Assembly (NCBI GenBank): GCA_021793855.1
Contig: JAJYRY010000012.1
Coordinates: forward strand, 1 to 15,017
From: Thermoplasmata archaeon
GTDB taxonomy: Archaea > Thermoplasmatota > Thermoplasmata > Thermoplasmatales > GCA-001856825
Length of the DNA: 15,017 nucleotides
Direction: 5' to 3'
Positions 6,948-13,575 of the stretch are shown piece after piece. Within the stretch, counting starts at the first letter, position 1, and every line of letters starts with the position of its first letter. Under the pieces are notes generated by a model, which ran no database searches, was not told the DNA's origin, and saw only the letters and a program-made list of their open reading frames with translations. The translations under genes were made by a program, and so were the position numbers.

Positions 6948-8726
6948 ATGTCAATAGAAAGAAAGGCTATGGAACAAGACAGGAAGAAATTCTATTCCCT
7001 GATAATAATAGCCATAGTACTTTTCGTGGTAGCCTTTTCTCTTTCCGTAAACGTCCCCCCGCAGCAACTGGAACAATATTCTTTTAATGGCGGAGACCTT
7101 AGCATCACCCCGTCAGTTCTCTATGTCCACAACTTCTTGTGGTACAGTCCGTCAGCCTTTGCCTCGGTTACGCTCAAGAGTGTTCAAAGCGTCGTTCAGG
7201 TATCGGTGACCGAGGTGAATTCTACCCATCTGTCTGTATTCAACCGGACATTCCACAACGTGTCCTATTTCTCATTCTATTTTGGTCTTCACCCGAACAA
7301 ATCTTTTCAAACTGAGAATTTCTTCGTGACTATAGGCAGCCAGATCATTACAGTTTCAATTGCTATTAAGTCATCTCCCCTGCCACTTATTGGAGAGCTC
7401 TCACTCTTGTCCTCATTTATTCTGTTCCTTACAGGAATCTACTTAGCTCCCTTCAAGTCTAGACTGTGGATCATACCAATAGCTGTTTCATTCCTAGTTC
7501 TTTCTGCTTTTCTGGGGCATAGGTTCGATATGTTCTTCATGATCACTGGTGGATTTCACATTCTTTCAGGAGCCAATCCATTCATTCAATCTCACAACAT
7601 CCCGGGGGAGCTGAAGTGGACGTATCCTCCCTATTACTTGATCTGGTCTGTCATTGCGGATTGGCTGTCTGGAGCCATCACCCATACTGCAATTCCCACA
7701 TCCCACTCGCTCATTTTCCCAGGTTTGAGCTTCAACTACTACGAAGCTTGGCTGGCATTTGTTCCCCGGTCTTTGCCGGTATACTACCTTCTTGCGAAGC
7801 TTCCAATGGTCACTTCTGTAGTCGCTATTTATTATATCCTTCTCAAGAAATTCAATCTACCATACAACCTCACAAAGATATGGTTGCTGAGTCCTTTTGT
7901 GATGCTGATTGGAGTTGTATGGGGACAACTGGACATTATTGCGTCAGTATTTCTCCTTCTGTCCGTGTTTTACTTTCAGAAGGGGAGGAGTGATTTGGCC
8001 GTTCTTGCGTCAGTTTTAGGATTCTGGATTAAGATCTTCCCAATTTTCATTTTCCCCCTTATCCTGATAGAAAGCAAGAATAGAATAAGAGACCTTGGAA
8101 TTGCGGTCCTGTCATCCCTGCCTGCGCTCCTCATCTACTTCTATACGGGGAATTTTGTCAAAGATCTTGAGACTCTCGTTTATAGCAGATCGACCAACAC
8201 TTTTGGGGGGGTGTTCAACGCCCAGGGATTGACGTGGCAGATAATTGTTTCAAAATTGGGAATCGTTCATTTCCCATCCGTCTTCCTTTACACATTCCTT
8301 CCATTCCTAGTCATTATCTCAATTGTCTACTACCTTAGGAGGGGAAACATAGTGAATTACCTAATCGTGGAATTCATGTTCTTCTTCCTAACTTACAATT
8401 TTGTTGATCCTCAGTACTTCATAGTTCTTATTCCACTCTTCCTGATAAACAGGGACCTTTGGAATTACGTAGTCTTCTCAGTATACCCGTTCTTATTCAT
8501 ACTGCTGACTTACTCATTCACTTACTTCATAGTTCCCAGCCTATCCTTGGGCTACTTCGCTTCTTCTCTGGGTCAACAGGAAGCACTCAGGACTTGGATA
8601 ACGGCATCCAACCTATTCATACTCCCTCTGGTCACGGCTTTCACACTGAGCGTAATAACGACAATTCTGATGGTGGTTCGGAAGAGGGAGTTCAGATTTG
8701 TAAGGAGAGCCATCTTTGCCAGATAG
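6948..8726 (+). CDS. Polytopic GT-C glycosyltransferase (GT87/PMT-like) with N-terminal extracytoplasmic domain
   Basis: This is a 592-residue integral membrane glycosyltransferase that probably takes sugar from a polyprenyl-phosphate carrier and transfers it on the outer face. It has one N-terminal helix (about residues 15-33), then about 110 residues of strand-rich, Asn- and Ser-rich sequence that should lie outside, then roughly ten further helices. GT-C hallmarks are the acidic residue after a helix (HRFDMFFM, D194), the G-AN-P-F and WTYPPYY segments (207-230) typical of GT87 mannosyltransferases, VVWGQLDII (323-331), and WIKIFPIFIFP (360-370). The start used is ATG 6948. An in-frame ATG eight codons on, preceded by AAAGG, would also keep the first helix. 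It ends nine bases from the convergent nucleotidyltransferase gene. The neighbouring DPM1-like synthase could supply its donor. Sugar and acceptor are unknown. Confidence 0.82.
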   Translation: MSIERKAMEQDRKKFYSLIIIAIVLFVVAFSLSVNVPPQQLEQYSFNGGDLSITPSVLYVHNFLWYSPSAFASVTLKSVQSVVQVSVTEVNSTHLSVFNRTFHNVSYFSFYFGLHPNKSFQTENFFVTIGSQIITVSIAIKSSPLPLIGELSLLSSFILFLTGIYLAPFKSRLWIIPIAVSFLVLSAFLGHRFDMFFMITGGFHILSGANPFIQSHNIPGELKWTYPPYYLIWSVIADWLSGAITHTAIPTSHSLIFPGLSFNYYEAWLAFVPRSLPVYYLLAKLPMVTSVVAIYYILLKKFNLPYNLTKIWLLSPFVMLIGVVWGQLDIIASVFLLLSVFYFQKGRSDLAVLASVLGFWIKIFPIFIFPLILIESKNRIRDLGIAVLSSLPALLIYFYTGNFVKDLETLVYSRSTNTFGGVFNAQGLTWQIIVSKLGIVHFPSVFLYTFLPFLVIISIVYYLRRGNIVNYLIVEFMFFFLTYNFVDPQYFIVLIPLFLINRDLWNYVVFSVYPFLFILLTYSFTYFIVPSLSLGYFASSLGQQEALRTWITASNLFILPLVTAFTLSVITTILMVVRKREFRFVRRAIFAR

Positions 8727-8735
8727 CATTAAGCA

Positions 8736-9365
8736 TTACTCCAGAGTCGCTTCTGTTCCCATGTAATTGTCGTTCAGAATTCTGTACTTTTCCGTATTGA
8801 AATAGCAGGTGTGAAGGGAGAATATCGTGTTGAAAGAGCCTTCCCCTTTTTGCGGATTTGACTTGTTTGTAATGATTGCTTTTATGTTTATCCACGCCGC
8901 CGCGAAAACAAATGCTAGAAACTCGAGAGGATTGAATGGAGGATCTTTTTGTGTGTCTTTAGCGACCTCTAAACAACCCTCTTTATTCAGCTTCCTCGAA
9001 ATGATGCTAGACCGCATTATCAAACTCTTAAAATAACCTTCACCAGAAATTGGAACCACGTGGATGGAATCCTTGACAGCAATGCTTTCCTTCAGCTCTG
9101 AAAAATATGATGTTGCATATGCTTCGTCCATACATAGGGACAGACAGAGATCTTTGAACTTGTATATTCTCCTGAAAATGAGAACCTCAAGAATTGAAAT
9201 CCAAAGACGGTTATTCTTAGCGATCAAGAAGATGTCTATGTCGTCTTCCTCCCTTGGTTCGTAAGATACAGACCCGCTTATTCCTATAAAAGAAGAATTT
9301 CCGACTTTTATTCGAGAAAAGAATTCCACCGCCTCCCTGATCTTTCTGTCCCTGACTGATTCCAT
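8736..9365 (-). CDS. Nucleotidyltransferase-domain protein (Pol beta superfamily)
   Basis: The 209-residue protein carries a minimal nucleotidyltransferase core near its N-terminus: GISGSVSYEPREEDDIDIFLI (from about residue 28), with the GS pair at 31-32 and the metal-binding D42-x-D44. Together these form the GS...DxD signature of the Pol beta superfamily. The third acidic residue is not obvious to me. The middle (YKFKDLCLSLCMDEAY, then IHVVPISGEGYFKSL) resembles a widespread archaeal subgroup of unknown substrate. The C-terminal part is helical and hydrophobic around FLAFVFAAAWINIKAI, followed by basic residues. The ATG follows the stop codon of the DPM1-like gene without a gap (TGAATG), so the two are translationally coupled. 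It might modify a nucleotide, lipid or small molecule, or be an antitoxin-like protein. No HEPN partner gene is adjacent. Confidence 0.75.
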   Translation of the reverse strand: MESVRDRKIREAVEFFSRIKVGNSSFIGISGSVSYEPREEDDIDIFLIAKNNRLWISILEVLIFRRIYKFKDLCLSLCMDEAYATSYFSELKESIAVKDSIHVVPISGEGYFKSLIMRSSIISRKLNKEGCLEVAKDTQKDPPFNPLEFLAFVFAAAWINIKAIITNKSNPQKGEGSFNTIFSLHTCYFNTEKYRILNDNYMGTEATLE

Positions 9366-10106
9366 TCAGGACACGCTCTCTTTGAATAGGCTGTGATACT
9401 GACTTAGTTCGGTCAGGTATCTAGGAATCAGGAGATTTTCCGTACCTATCTTAGACAGGCCCCAGTACCTGTTACCGAAATAGTAAGGCAGCTCGACTAT
9501 CTTTTTCTTCACATTGTTGGCTATTATAGGTACAAGAATCTTGTAGCCCCTCTGGTTTCCAAATAAACCGTACAGCTTTTCGTAGGGTATCTCAATGTTC
9601 GAGTTGATTGCAAAGAAGCCGGATATGGGATCCTTGAATTTTCTCGTCTGTGGAACTATCCAGTGACAAAGTGAGATTGCTAGTGAAGTGGCATATTCCC
9701 TGTATGGGTTCCTGTTATAGATTTGACTACCATTTACAAATCTGCTCATGACGGCAAAGTCTTCCCCCCCTTCAAGGCGTCTCACTATGTTTCCGATTAT
9801 CTCTGGAGGATGTTGAAGATCTGCATCCATCACTATCTTGATCCCTCCTCTTGATTCTTTTAGGCCTCTCAGGTTAGATCTCAAGAGCCCCTCCCTTTGT
9901 GAATTTACTATTATCCTCACGTTCGGATTACTGAGAGAAATTTTTTCTAACAATTCTATCGTTCCGTCACTGCTGTTGTCATCAACTACAATAATCTCGT
10001 GCGGCCCTTTTCCAACTGCCTTCTCCACTCTGTCAACAAACTGCGAGACATTTCCCCACTCATTGAGGGTAGCAGTTATTATACTGAGAGAGAGACTAGA
10101 GTCCAT
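9366..10106 (-). CDS. Polyprenyl-phosphate mannose synthase-like GT2 (DPM1 family)
   Basis: This 246-residue enzyme should transfer a sugar from a nucleotide donor to polyprenyl phosphate at the inner membrane face, giving the lipid-linked donor used by GT-C enzymes. The DPM1 pattern is nearly complete: SIITATLNEWGN (8-19), IIVVDDNSSDGT (38-49), MDADLQHPPE (93-102) with DAD metal ligands D94 and D96, MSRFVNG (110-116), DPISGFFAI (149-157), GYKIL (187-191) and the R213..G216-x-SK219 segment. It lacks the C-terminal membrane helices of some archaeal synthases and so resembles the short, soluble human-type form. A TATA-like box 20-30 bases upstream of the ATG suggests a leaderless message. The donor could be GDP-mannose or UDP-glucose; the sequence does not settle it. 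It heads a two-gene unit with the nucleotidyltransferase. Confidence 0.88.
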   Translation of the reverse strand: MDSSLSLSIITATLNEWGNVSQFVDRVEKAVGKGPHEIIVVDDNSSDGTIELLEKISLSNPNVRIIVNSQREGLLRSNLRGLKESRGGIKIVMDADLQHPPEIIGNIVRRLEGGEDFAVMSRFVNGSQIYNRNPYREYATSLAISLCHWIVPQTRKFKDPISGFFAINSNIEIPYEKLYGLFGNQRGYKILVPIIANNVKKKIVELPYYFGNRYWGLSKIGTENLLIPRYLTELSQYHSLFKESVS

Positions 10107-10125
10107 CTCTAGAGACTTAAAGCGT

Positions 10126-10136
10126 ACTTAATAAAT
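10126..10136 (-). promoter_or_regulatory. TATA-like box for the DPM1-like/nucleotidyltransferase pair
   Basis: The minus strand reads ATTTATTAAGT, 20-30 bases before the ATG at 10106. This spacing predicts a transcript that starts at about the initiation codon. It is inferred from motif and position only. Confidence 0.4.
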
Positions 10137-10147
10137 CTTTCCAAGCT

Positions 10148-10158
10148 AAAATATAAAA
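10148..10158 (+). promoter_or_regulatory. TATA-like box for the DUF488 gene
   Basis: The plus strand reads AAAATATAAAA, a strong A/T-rich TATA candidate. A start of transcription about 25 bases downstream would give a leader of about 35-40 bases that ends in CGGGAGTGA at 10212-10220. Confidence 0.4.
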
Positions 10159-10216
10159 AAAGTCGTTTTCAGATTTTCGGAGTAAGTATTATCAACTCTT
10201 TTTTAATCAATCGGGA

Positions 10217-10561
10217 GTGATTACCATTTCAAGAATCTATAACGAGACTTCTAAGTCAAAGGGGTACAGGATTCTGGTTGATAGACTCTGGCCGAGAGGT
10301 ATCACAAAAGAGAAACTTAAACTGGATAAGTGGATGAAGGAAATTGCTCCCACTGATGAACTGAGAAAATGGTATTTACACGATCCCGAAAAGTGGGATG
10401 AATTCAAGAGAAGATATTTCAAAGAACTTGACAAGAATCCCCTCACTGCTGAGTTGCTTGATTTGTGTAAAAAGAATGATGTGATATTTCTCTACTCCAG
10501 CAAAGTCGAGGATATCAATAATGCAGTCGCCTTGAAACAGTATGTTGAAAAGTTACTCTGA
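10217..10561 (+). CDS. DUF488 family protein
   Basis: The 114-residue protein matches the DUF488 family along its whole length: [13 protein letters not shown] (16-28), then [19 protein letters not shown] (about 42-60), and [19 protein letters not shown] in the C-terminal strand and helix. The family is common in bacteria and archaea, is small and cytoplasmic, and has no firmly established biochemical role, so none is given. The start is taken as GTG at 10217 because the protein then begins ITISRIY, matching the usual first strand. The GTG lies inside GGAGTGA, the same sequence that serves as ribosome binding site at 3387. An ATT start at 10226 (spacing eight from GGAG) is therefore a real alternative that would remove three residues. 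It appears to be a single-gene transcript. Confidence 0.85.
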   Translation: MITISRIYNETSKSKGYRILVDRLWPRGITKEKLKLDKWMKEIAPTDELRKWYLHDPEKWDEFKRRYFKELDKNPLTAELLDLCKKNDVIFLYSSKVEDINNAVALKQYVEKLL

Positions 10562-10954
10562 AGTGTAGGGCGCCGTATTGGAAGCCTTTTGCACCATACG
10601 CAATACTTCTGAATTCGGGTGATATGATCTTGGCTTCTGAACAGAGCCTGGAGAGATGGAGCTGCAAAGACATTGATTGGATTCTGCCCGAACGTTGGAG
10701 ATAACCTCTAGCGATTGAAGGAAATGTATTGCTAGCTGATACTACAGGTAACGGATAGAGTGACAATTCCGACCACAAATTCAGTGACTGCCCTGCTCTG
10801 TTAATTTACTCTTAGTTAGGGTTGCAAGCAAACACTTAGTTCTACTTCGTTTTTGACACCTACTTATCTTATGGAAACAGGAATGCGTATTTTCTTAGAG
10901 AGGTAGAAATTCCAGGCGAATGGAATAATGTCAATAAGCAGCTATTGCAACGGT
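10562..10954. other. Long intergenic stretch with a possible decayed coding segment
   Basis: Nearly 400 bases separate the DUF488 and CDGSH genes. One plus-strand frame (codons from 10549) reads for 51 codons without a stop and looks protein-like (PYWKPFAPYAILLNSGDM, later SLERW and DWILPERWR), then TAA at 10702-10704. The same frame continues as PLAIEGNVLLADTTGNG to a TAG, and again to another TAG. This may be a fragment of a dead gene, but I recognise no family and chance is possible. No tRNA, 5S, SRP or RNase P RNA signature was seen. Confidence 0.35.
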
Positions 10955-10955
10955 A

Positions 10956-10968
10956 AGATTTTTTAATC
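10956..10968 (+). promoter_or_regulatory. TATA-like box for the CDGSH gene, within a short inverted repeat
   Basis: AGATTTTTTAATC lies 19-31 bases before the ATG at 10987, so the message is probably leaderless. The box sits inside an inverted repeat, AAGATT-TTTT-AATCTT (10955-10970), which could be read by a regulator or be coincidental. Confidence 0.4.
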
Positions 10969-10986
10969 TTGCTTAAGTTAGCAGTT

Positions 10987-11250
10987 ATGCGTATAATAAC
11001 TCATGAAAGGACTGGACCATATAGGATAAAGATCAGGGACATTGAAGGTGCGGAAAAAGTGGATTCTAACTCCAAGCTATTGGAATTTGAAGTCGAATTC
11101 TGTGGATGTGGTCTTTCTAACAACAAACCATTTTGCGATGGGAGCCATGAAATAACGGAAGATGAAGACCTTTCCACGGTCTATGCCTATGACGAGAATC
11201 ATCAGAGGATAGTTGCAAGCAAGTTCTACAGGCCGAATGAGAAACTCTAG
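10987..11250 (+). CDS. CDGSH-type iron-sulfur protein
   Basis: This 87-residue protein contains one complete CDGSH domain: C39-G-C41-GLSNNKP-F-C50-DGS-H54. It fits the C-x-C-x2-S-x3-P-x-C-D-G-S-H rule with the three Cys and one His that bind a 2Fe-2S cluster. The rest is short: an N-terminal strand region (RIITHERTGPYRIKI) and an acidic linker before VYAYDENHQRIVASKFY. There is no membrane helix, unlike animal mitoNEET, so it should be a soluble electron-transfer or redox-sensing protein. A TTG 18 bases upstream (10969) could extend the frame. I prefer the ATG at 10987 because the TATA-like box is at the right distance for a leaderless start. It stands alone on its strand and converges with the Etf gene. 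Confidence 0.9.
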   Translation: MRIITHERTGPYRIKIRDIEGAEKVDSNSKLLEFEVEFCGCGLSNNKPFCDGSHEITEDEDLSTVYAYDENHQRIVASKFYRPNEKL

Positions 11251-11258
11251 CAAGAATA

Positions 11259-11281
11259 AGAGAAGGGGATTGGTCCTCTCT
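11259..11281. other. Small hairpin after the CDGSH gene
   Basis: AGAGA-a-GG pairs with CC-TCTCT around an eight-base loop, giving seven base pairs with one bulged A, nine bases after the CDGSH stop codon. No T-run follows directly, so it is not a classic terminator. It could mark or protect the transcript end, or be chance. Confidence 0.25.
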
Positions 11282-11435
11282 GATCTAATTAATGATTTAG
11301 TGGGTTGCCCCTCTTCATAACCAGTATCCACTATGTGAATCAATGAACAGGAATAGGCCTTGACGAGACTATATGTATGTGAGTTTCGAAGATTTGAGTT
11401 TTCTATTGGTTGAGAGGTGTCCCAAGGGAGGAATT

Positions 11436-13175
11436 TCAATGAATAGTCGAAGATTCTGTGTCTATTTGCGAAATCATTCCATCTAGGAATTTTGTGACAT
11501 CCATAATTAAGCCATAATCGGCGAATTTGAATATCATTGAATTGGGATCTGTGTTGATTGCTATTACCTTTTTGCAGTATCTTAAACCGACTACGTGATT
11601 TGCTTGACCGGATATACCTAAAGCAATATATACGTCTGGAGAAATTGAATATCCTGTCAGGCCTATTTGTTGCTGTCTTGGAATGAGCCCCATGTCTACC
11701 ACCGGCCTCGATGCGCCAATAGTCCCGCCCGTCATTTGCGCAAGCTGCAACACTTTCTTGATCGTTTCCTTACTAGTTGCGCCTCTCCCAATTCCAAATA
11801 CAATCCTTCCGGAATGAAGTGGCTGGTATTCTTCAGGGACAGGCGAAAAAGAAAGAATCTCCTCGTGTCTGTAGCTTTCAACATCCAATTCCTTGACCTG
11901 AAACGCTTCGTCCGTTAGCATCGTTTCAAAAATGCCTGGTCTAACTGTTGCCATTGCGGGTTTTGTCTTAGAATAGATTGAAGCGATTATTGAACCGCCG
12001 AATGAAGGTTTGTGTTGTATCAATCTTCCTTTGTCTATTTCAAGGTCCACACAATCCGCCGTAAGACCAAGGTTAAGTTCACCTGCAATTGTCCCGGCAA
12101 GTTCTCTCCCCCTAGTAGTAGAAGGAAAAATGACATATTCGGGATGTTTCTCATCGATGAAATTCAGTAGCGCCGTCAGCATATCAAACAAATCTTGCGA
12201 CCCTAAATGATAATAGACGGGTGATCGCATTCCTTTGAGTTTTTCTTGTGGTATATTCCCTAACATTACTGGGTTGAGATTATTCGACATGGCAAGGGAT
12301 GAAATTTTAGTGGCAATCTCCACCGAAATCTGTGGGTCATCAAGTGCGATTCCCATAATCAGCGGTCCCTCCAAACTGAAGCTCGGCATTGGAACTTTCG
12401 ACGATGTCTCTGCTTTGACCTGGTTTTCCTTTAAGATTGCCGTCAATGTTCTGAATACGTCTTGGTTCGTTTCTAGAATCTCGCATCTCCTGGTACTCTG
12501 CATGGTCTTAGTTGCAAACACAACTGTAGGGCTCATATCGACACCATTTGAATCTAGTTTCAACGTCGACGAATCAATTGTGACGATGGAATCTGAGTAA
12601 TCCGGGGCTCCGGGTTTGATTGGTCTTGCTTTGTTAATCTTCTCACTCACGGAAAAGACAGCGGGGAGAGTAACACCGATGTTGTATAGCCCGAGTTCAT
12701 TTTCGTGTTCCACTACAGCTTTGTCACCATTAACTTCAATCTTCGAAATGCTTGATTTAAAATTGTAGGATAGTTTTACAGCTATTTCTGGGGGGACCTG
12801 GGAAGTTTCTCCGTCCAACGAATATTTTCCAGTAAGAATGATGGCAGGCTTAATTGTGGACGCGAACCTGGAGAGTATCGTTGAAGTTGCCTGTGTGTCC
12901 GATCCACCGAATTTTCTATCAGTTAAGAGGTAACCTTTTTGTATCCCCATTTTCATACCCTCATTTAGAACATCGACTGCGCTCGGGGGACCCATAGAAG
13001 CTATGATCGTCTCTGCGCCATACTTCTCTCCAAGCCTTATTGCCTCCTCAACCGCCTTCTTGTCAAAAGAGTTCATCATCAATGGTACTCCTTCCCTCAA
13101 TATCCTGTTAGTAACCGAGTCGAATTTTATGTCATGCACGTCGGGAATTTGTTTCACAAAGACGAGTACTTTCAT
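11436..13175 (-). CDS. Fused electron transfer flavoprotein, beta-alpha (EtfB-EtfA)
   Basis: The 579-residue protein joins both subunits of the soluble electron transfer flavoprotein. Residues 1 to about 250 are the beta subunit (MKVLVFVKQIPDVHDIKFD, NSFDKKAVEEAIRLGEKYG, LTGKYSLDGETSQVPPEIA). From about 265 onward is the alpha subunit, beginning PLIMGIALDD and ending in the FAD-binding domain (about 460-560): GRGATSKETIKK, GGTIGASRPVVDMG, PRQQQIGLTG, ALGISGQANHVVGL and AINTDPNSMIF. Separate subunits run about 260 and 320 residues, so this is a full-length fusion, as known in other archaea. It would carry electrons from acyl-CoA or other dehydrogenases to a quinone reductase. No FixC/EtfC, FixX or dehydrogenase gene is adjacent. 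A TATA-like CCATAAATACGG precedes the ATG with leaderless spacing. Whether it bifurcates electrons cannot be decided here. Confidence 0.93.
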   Translation of the reverse strand: MKVLVFVKQIPDVHDIKFDSVTNRILREGVPLMMNSFDKKAVEEAIRLGEKYGAETIIASMGPPSAVDVLNEGMKMGIQKGYLLTDRKFGGSDTQATSTILSRFASTIKPAIILTGKYSLDGETSQVPPEIAVKLSYNFKSSISKIEVNGDKAVVEHENELGLYNIGVTLPAVFSVSEKINKARPIKPGAPDYSDSIVTIDSSTLKLDSNGVDMSPTVVFATKTMQSTRRCEILETNQDVFRTLTAILKENQVKAETSSKVPMPSFSLEGPLIMGIALDDPQISVEIATKISSLAMSNNLNPVMLGNIPQEKLKGMRSPVYYHLGSQDLFDMLTALLNFIDEKHPEYVIFPSTTRGRELAGTIAGELNLGLTADCVDLEIDKGRLIQHKPSFGGSIIASIYSKTKPAMATVRPGIFETMLTDEAFQVKELDVESYRHEEILSFSPVPEEYQPLHSGRIVFGIGRGATSKETIKKVLQLAQMTGGTIGASRPVVDMGLIPRQQQIGLTGYSISPDVYIALGISGQANHVVGLRYCKKVIAINTDPNSMIFKFADYGLIMDVTKFLDGMISQIDTESSTIH

Positions 13176-13193
13176 TGTTCTAAAACAACATAT

Positions 13194-13205
13194 CCGTATT
13201 TATGG
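13194..13205 (-). promoter_or_regulatory. TATA-like box for the fused Etf gene
   Basis: On the minus strand the site reads CCATAAATACGG, 19-30 bases before the ATG at 13175. It predicts a message with little or no leader. The call rests on motif and spacing. Confidence 0.5.
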
Positions 13206-13349
13206 ATTTAGTGACCAGAAGGCATAACCCCGCCTACCGTGGGTTTAGATGCCAAAATTCACCTCTCTTATCCATACATTTACTGTTACTGAAAAGAGAT
13301 GCTTAATCAACAACTGTTTTTGACAAACCTGATCTATTATTTCTCTCAG

Positions 13350-13434
13350 TGCGGAGGGCCGGATTTGAACCGGCGAACCCCTACGGGACTAGACCCTGAA
13401 TCTAGTGCCTTTGACCAAGCTCGACAACCTCCGC
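13350..13434 (-). tRNA. tRNA-Leu (anticodon CAG)
   Basis: The minus strand folds into a class II cloverleaf of 85 bases. The acceptor arms GCGGAGG and CCTCCGC pair perfectly and are followed by discriminator A, as expected for leucine. The anticodon stem CTAGA/TCTAG encloses the loop TTCAGGG, giving anticodon CAG (plus-strand 13396-13398) with G at position 37. A long variable arm (CCCGTAGGGG) and the T arm GCCGG-TTCAAAT-CCGGC complete the fold. No intron is present and CCA is not encoded. It reads CUG codons. Confidence 0.96.
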
Positions 13435-13458
13435 CTGATTTTCCCTATAAGCACGGCA

Positions 13459-13465
13459 ATATTAA
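13459..13465 (-). promoter_or_regulatory. TATA-like box for tRNA-Leu
   Basis: The minus strand reads TAATATT, 25-31 bases before the first base of the tRNA. This is the usual distance for an archaeal stable-RNA promoter. Confidence 0.45.
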
Positions 13466-13523
13466 CTTCTTTTGGAAGCATGACCGTAATGATGACAAAT
13501 TGGAACTCGATTCTCATCAGCTA

Positions 13524-13550
13524 GTTCCGCAGTTTGGAACCTAAAAAATT
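13524..13550 (+). promoter_or_regulatory. AKR promoter: dyad GTTCC-N7-GGAAC abutting a TATA-like box
   Basis: A perfect inverted repeat, GTTCC (13524-13528) and GGAAC (13536-13540), is followed directly by the A-rich box CTAAAAAATT (13541-13550). The box lies 26-35 bases before the ATG at 13576, so the message is probably leaderless. A further GGAACT at 13502-13507 matches the right arm. The dyad covers the position where TFB binds and could be an operator; this is inference. Confidence 0.4.
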
Positions 13551-13575
13551 TGAATGAGTTGCGGTTAACTGAATC

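Noticed and set aside
7616..7993. 125-codon plus-strand ORF inside the GT-C gene
   Set aside because: Shadow frame of a strongly supported membrane protein; cysteine/histidine-rich composition typical of out-of-frame reading.
8459..8800. 113-codon plus-strand ORF at the GT-C 3' end
   Set aside because: Shadow of the GT-C frame that also runs antisense into the nucleotidyltransferase gene; no motif.
10515..10778. 87-codon minus-strand ORF
   Set aside because: Overlaps the end of the well-supported DUF488 gene, has no promoter or ribosome site, and its residues look random. The opposite frame looks more protein-like.
11077..11439. 120-codon minus-strand ORF
   Set aside because: Runs antisense through the CDGSH domain that carries a perfect metal-binding motif, and shows no family features.
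13299..13544. 81-codon plus-strand ORF across the tRNA
   Set aside because: It is the antisense of tRNA-Leu; the GPDLNRRTPTGLDPESSAFD-type text is a well-known false ORF over tRNA genes.
13487..13572. Second box C/D-like pair (ATGATGA ... CTGA)
   Set aside because: Spacing of about 84 bases, no closing stem, and it covers the tRNA and aldo/keto reductase promoters.
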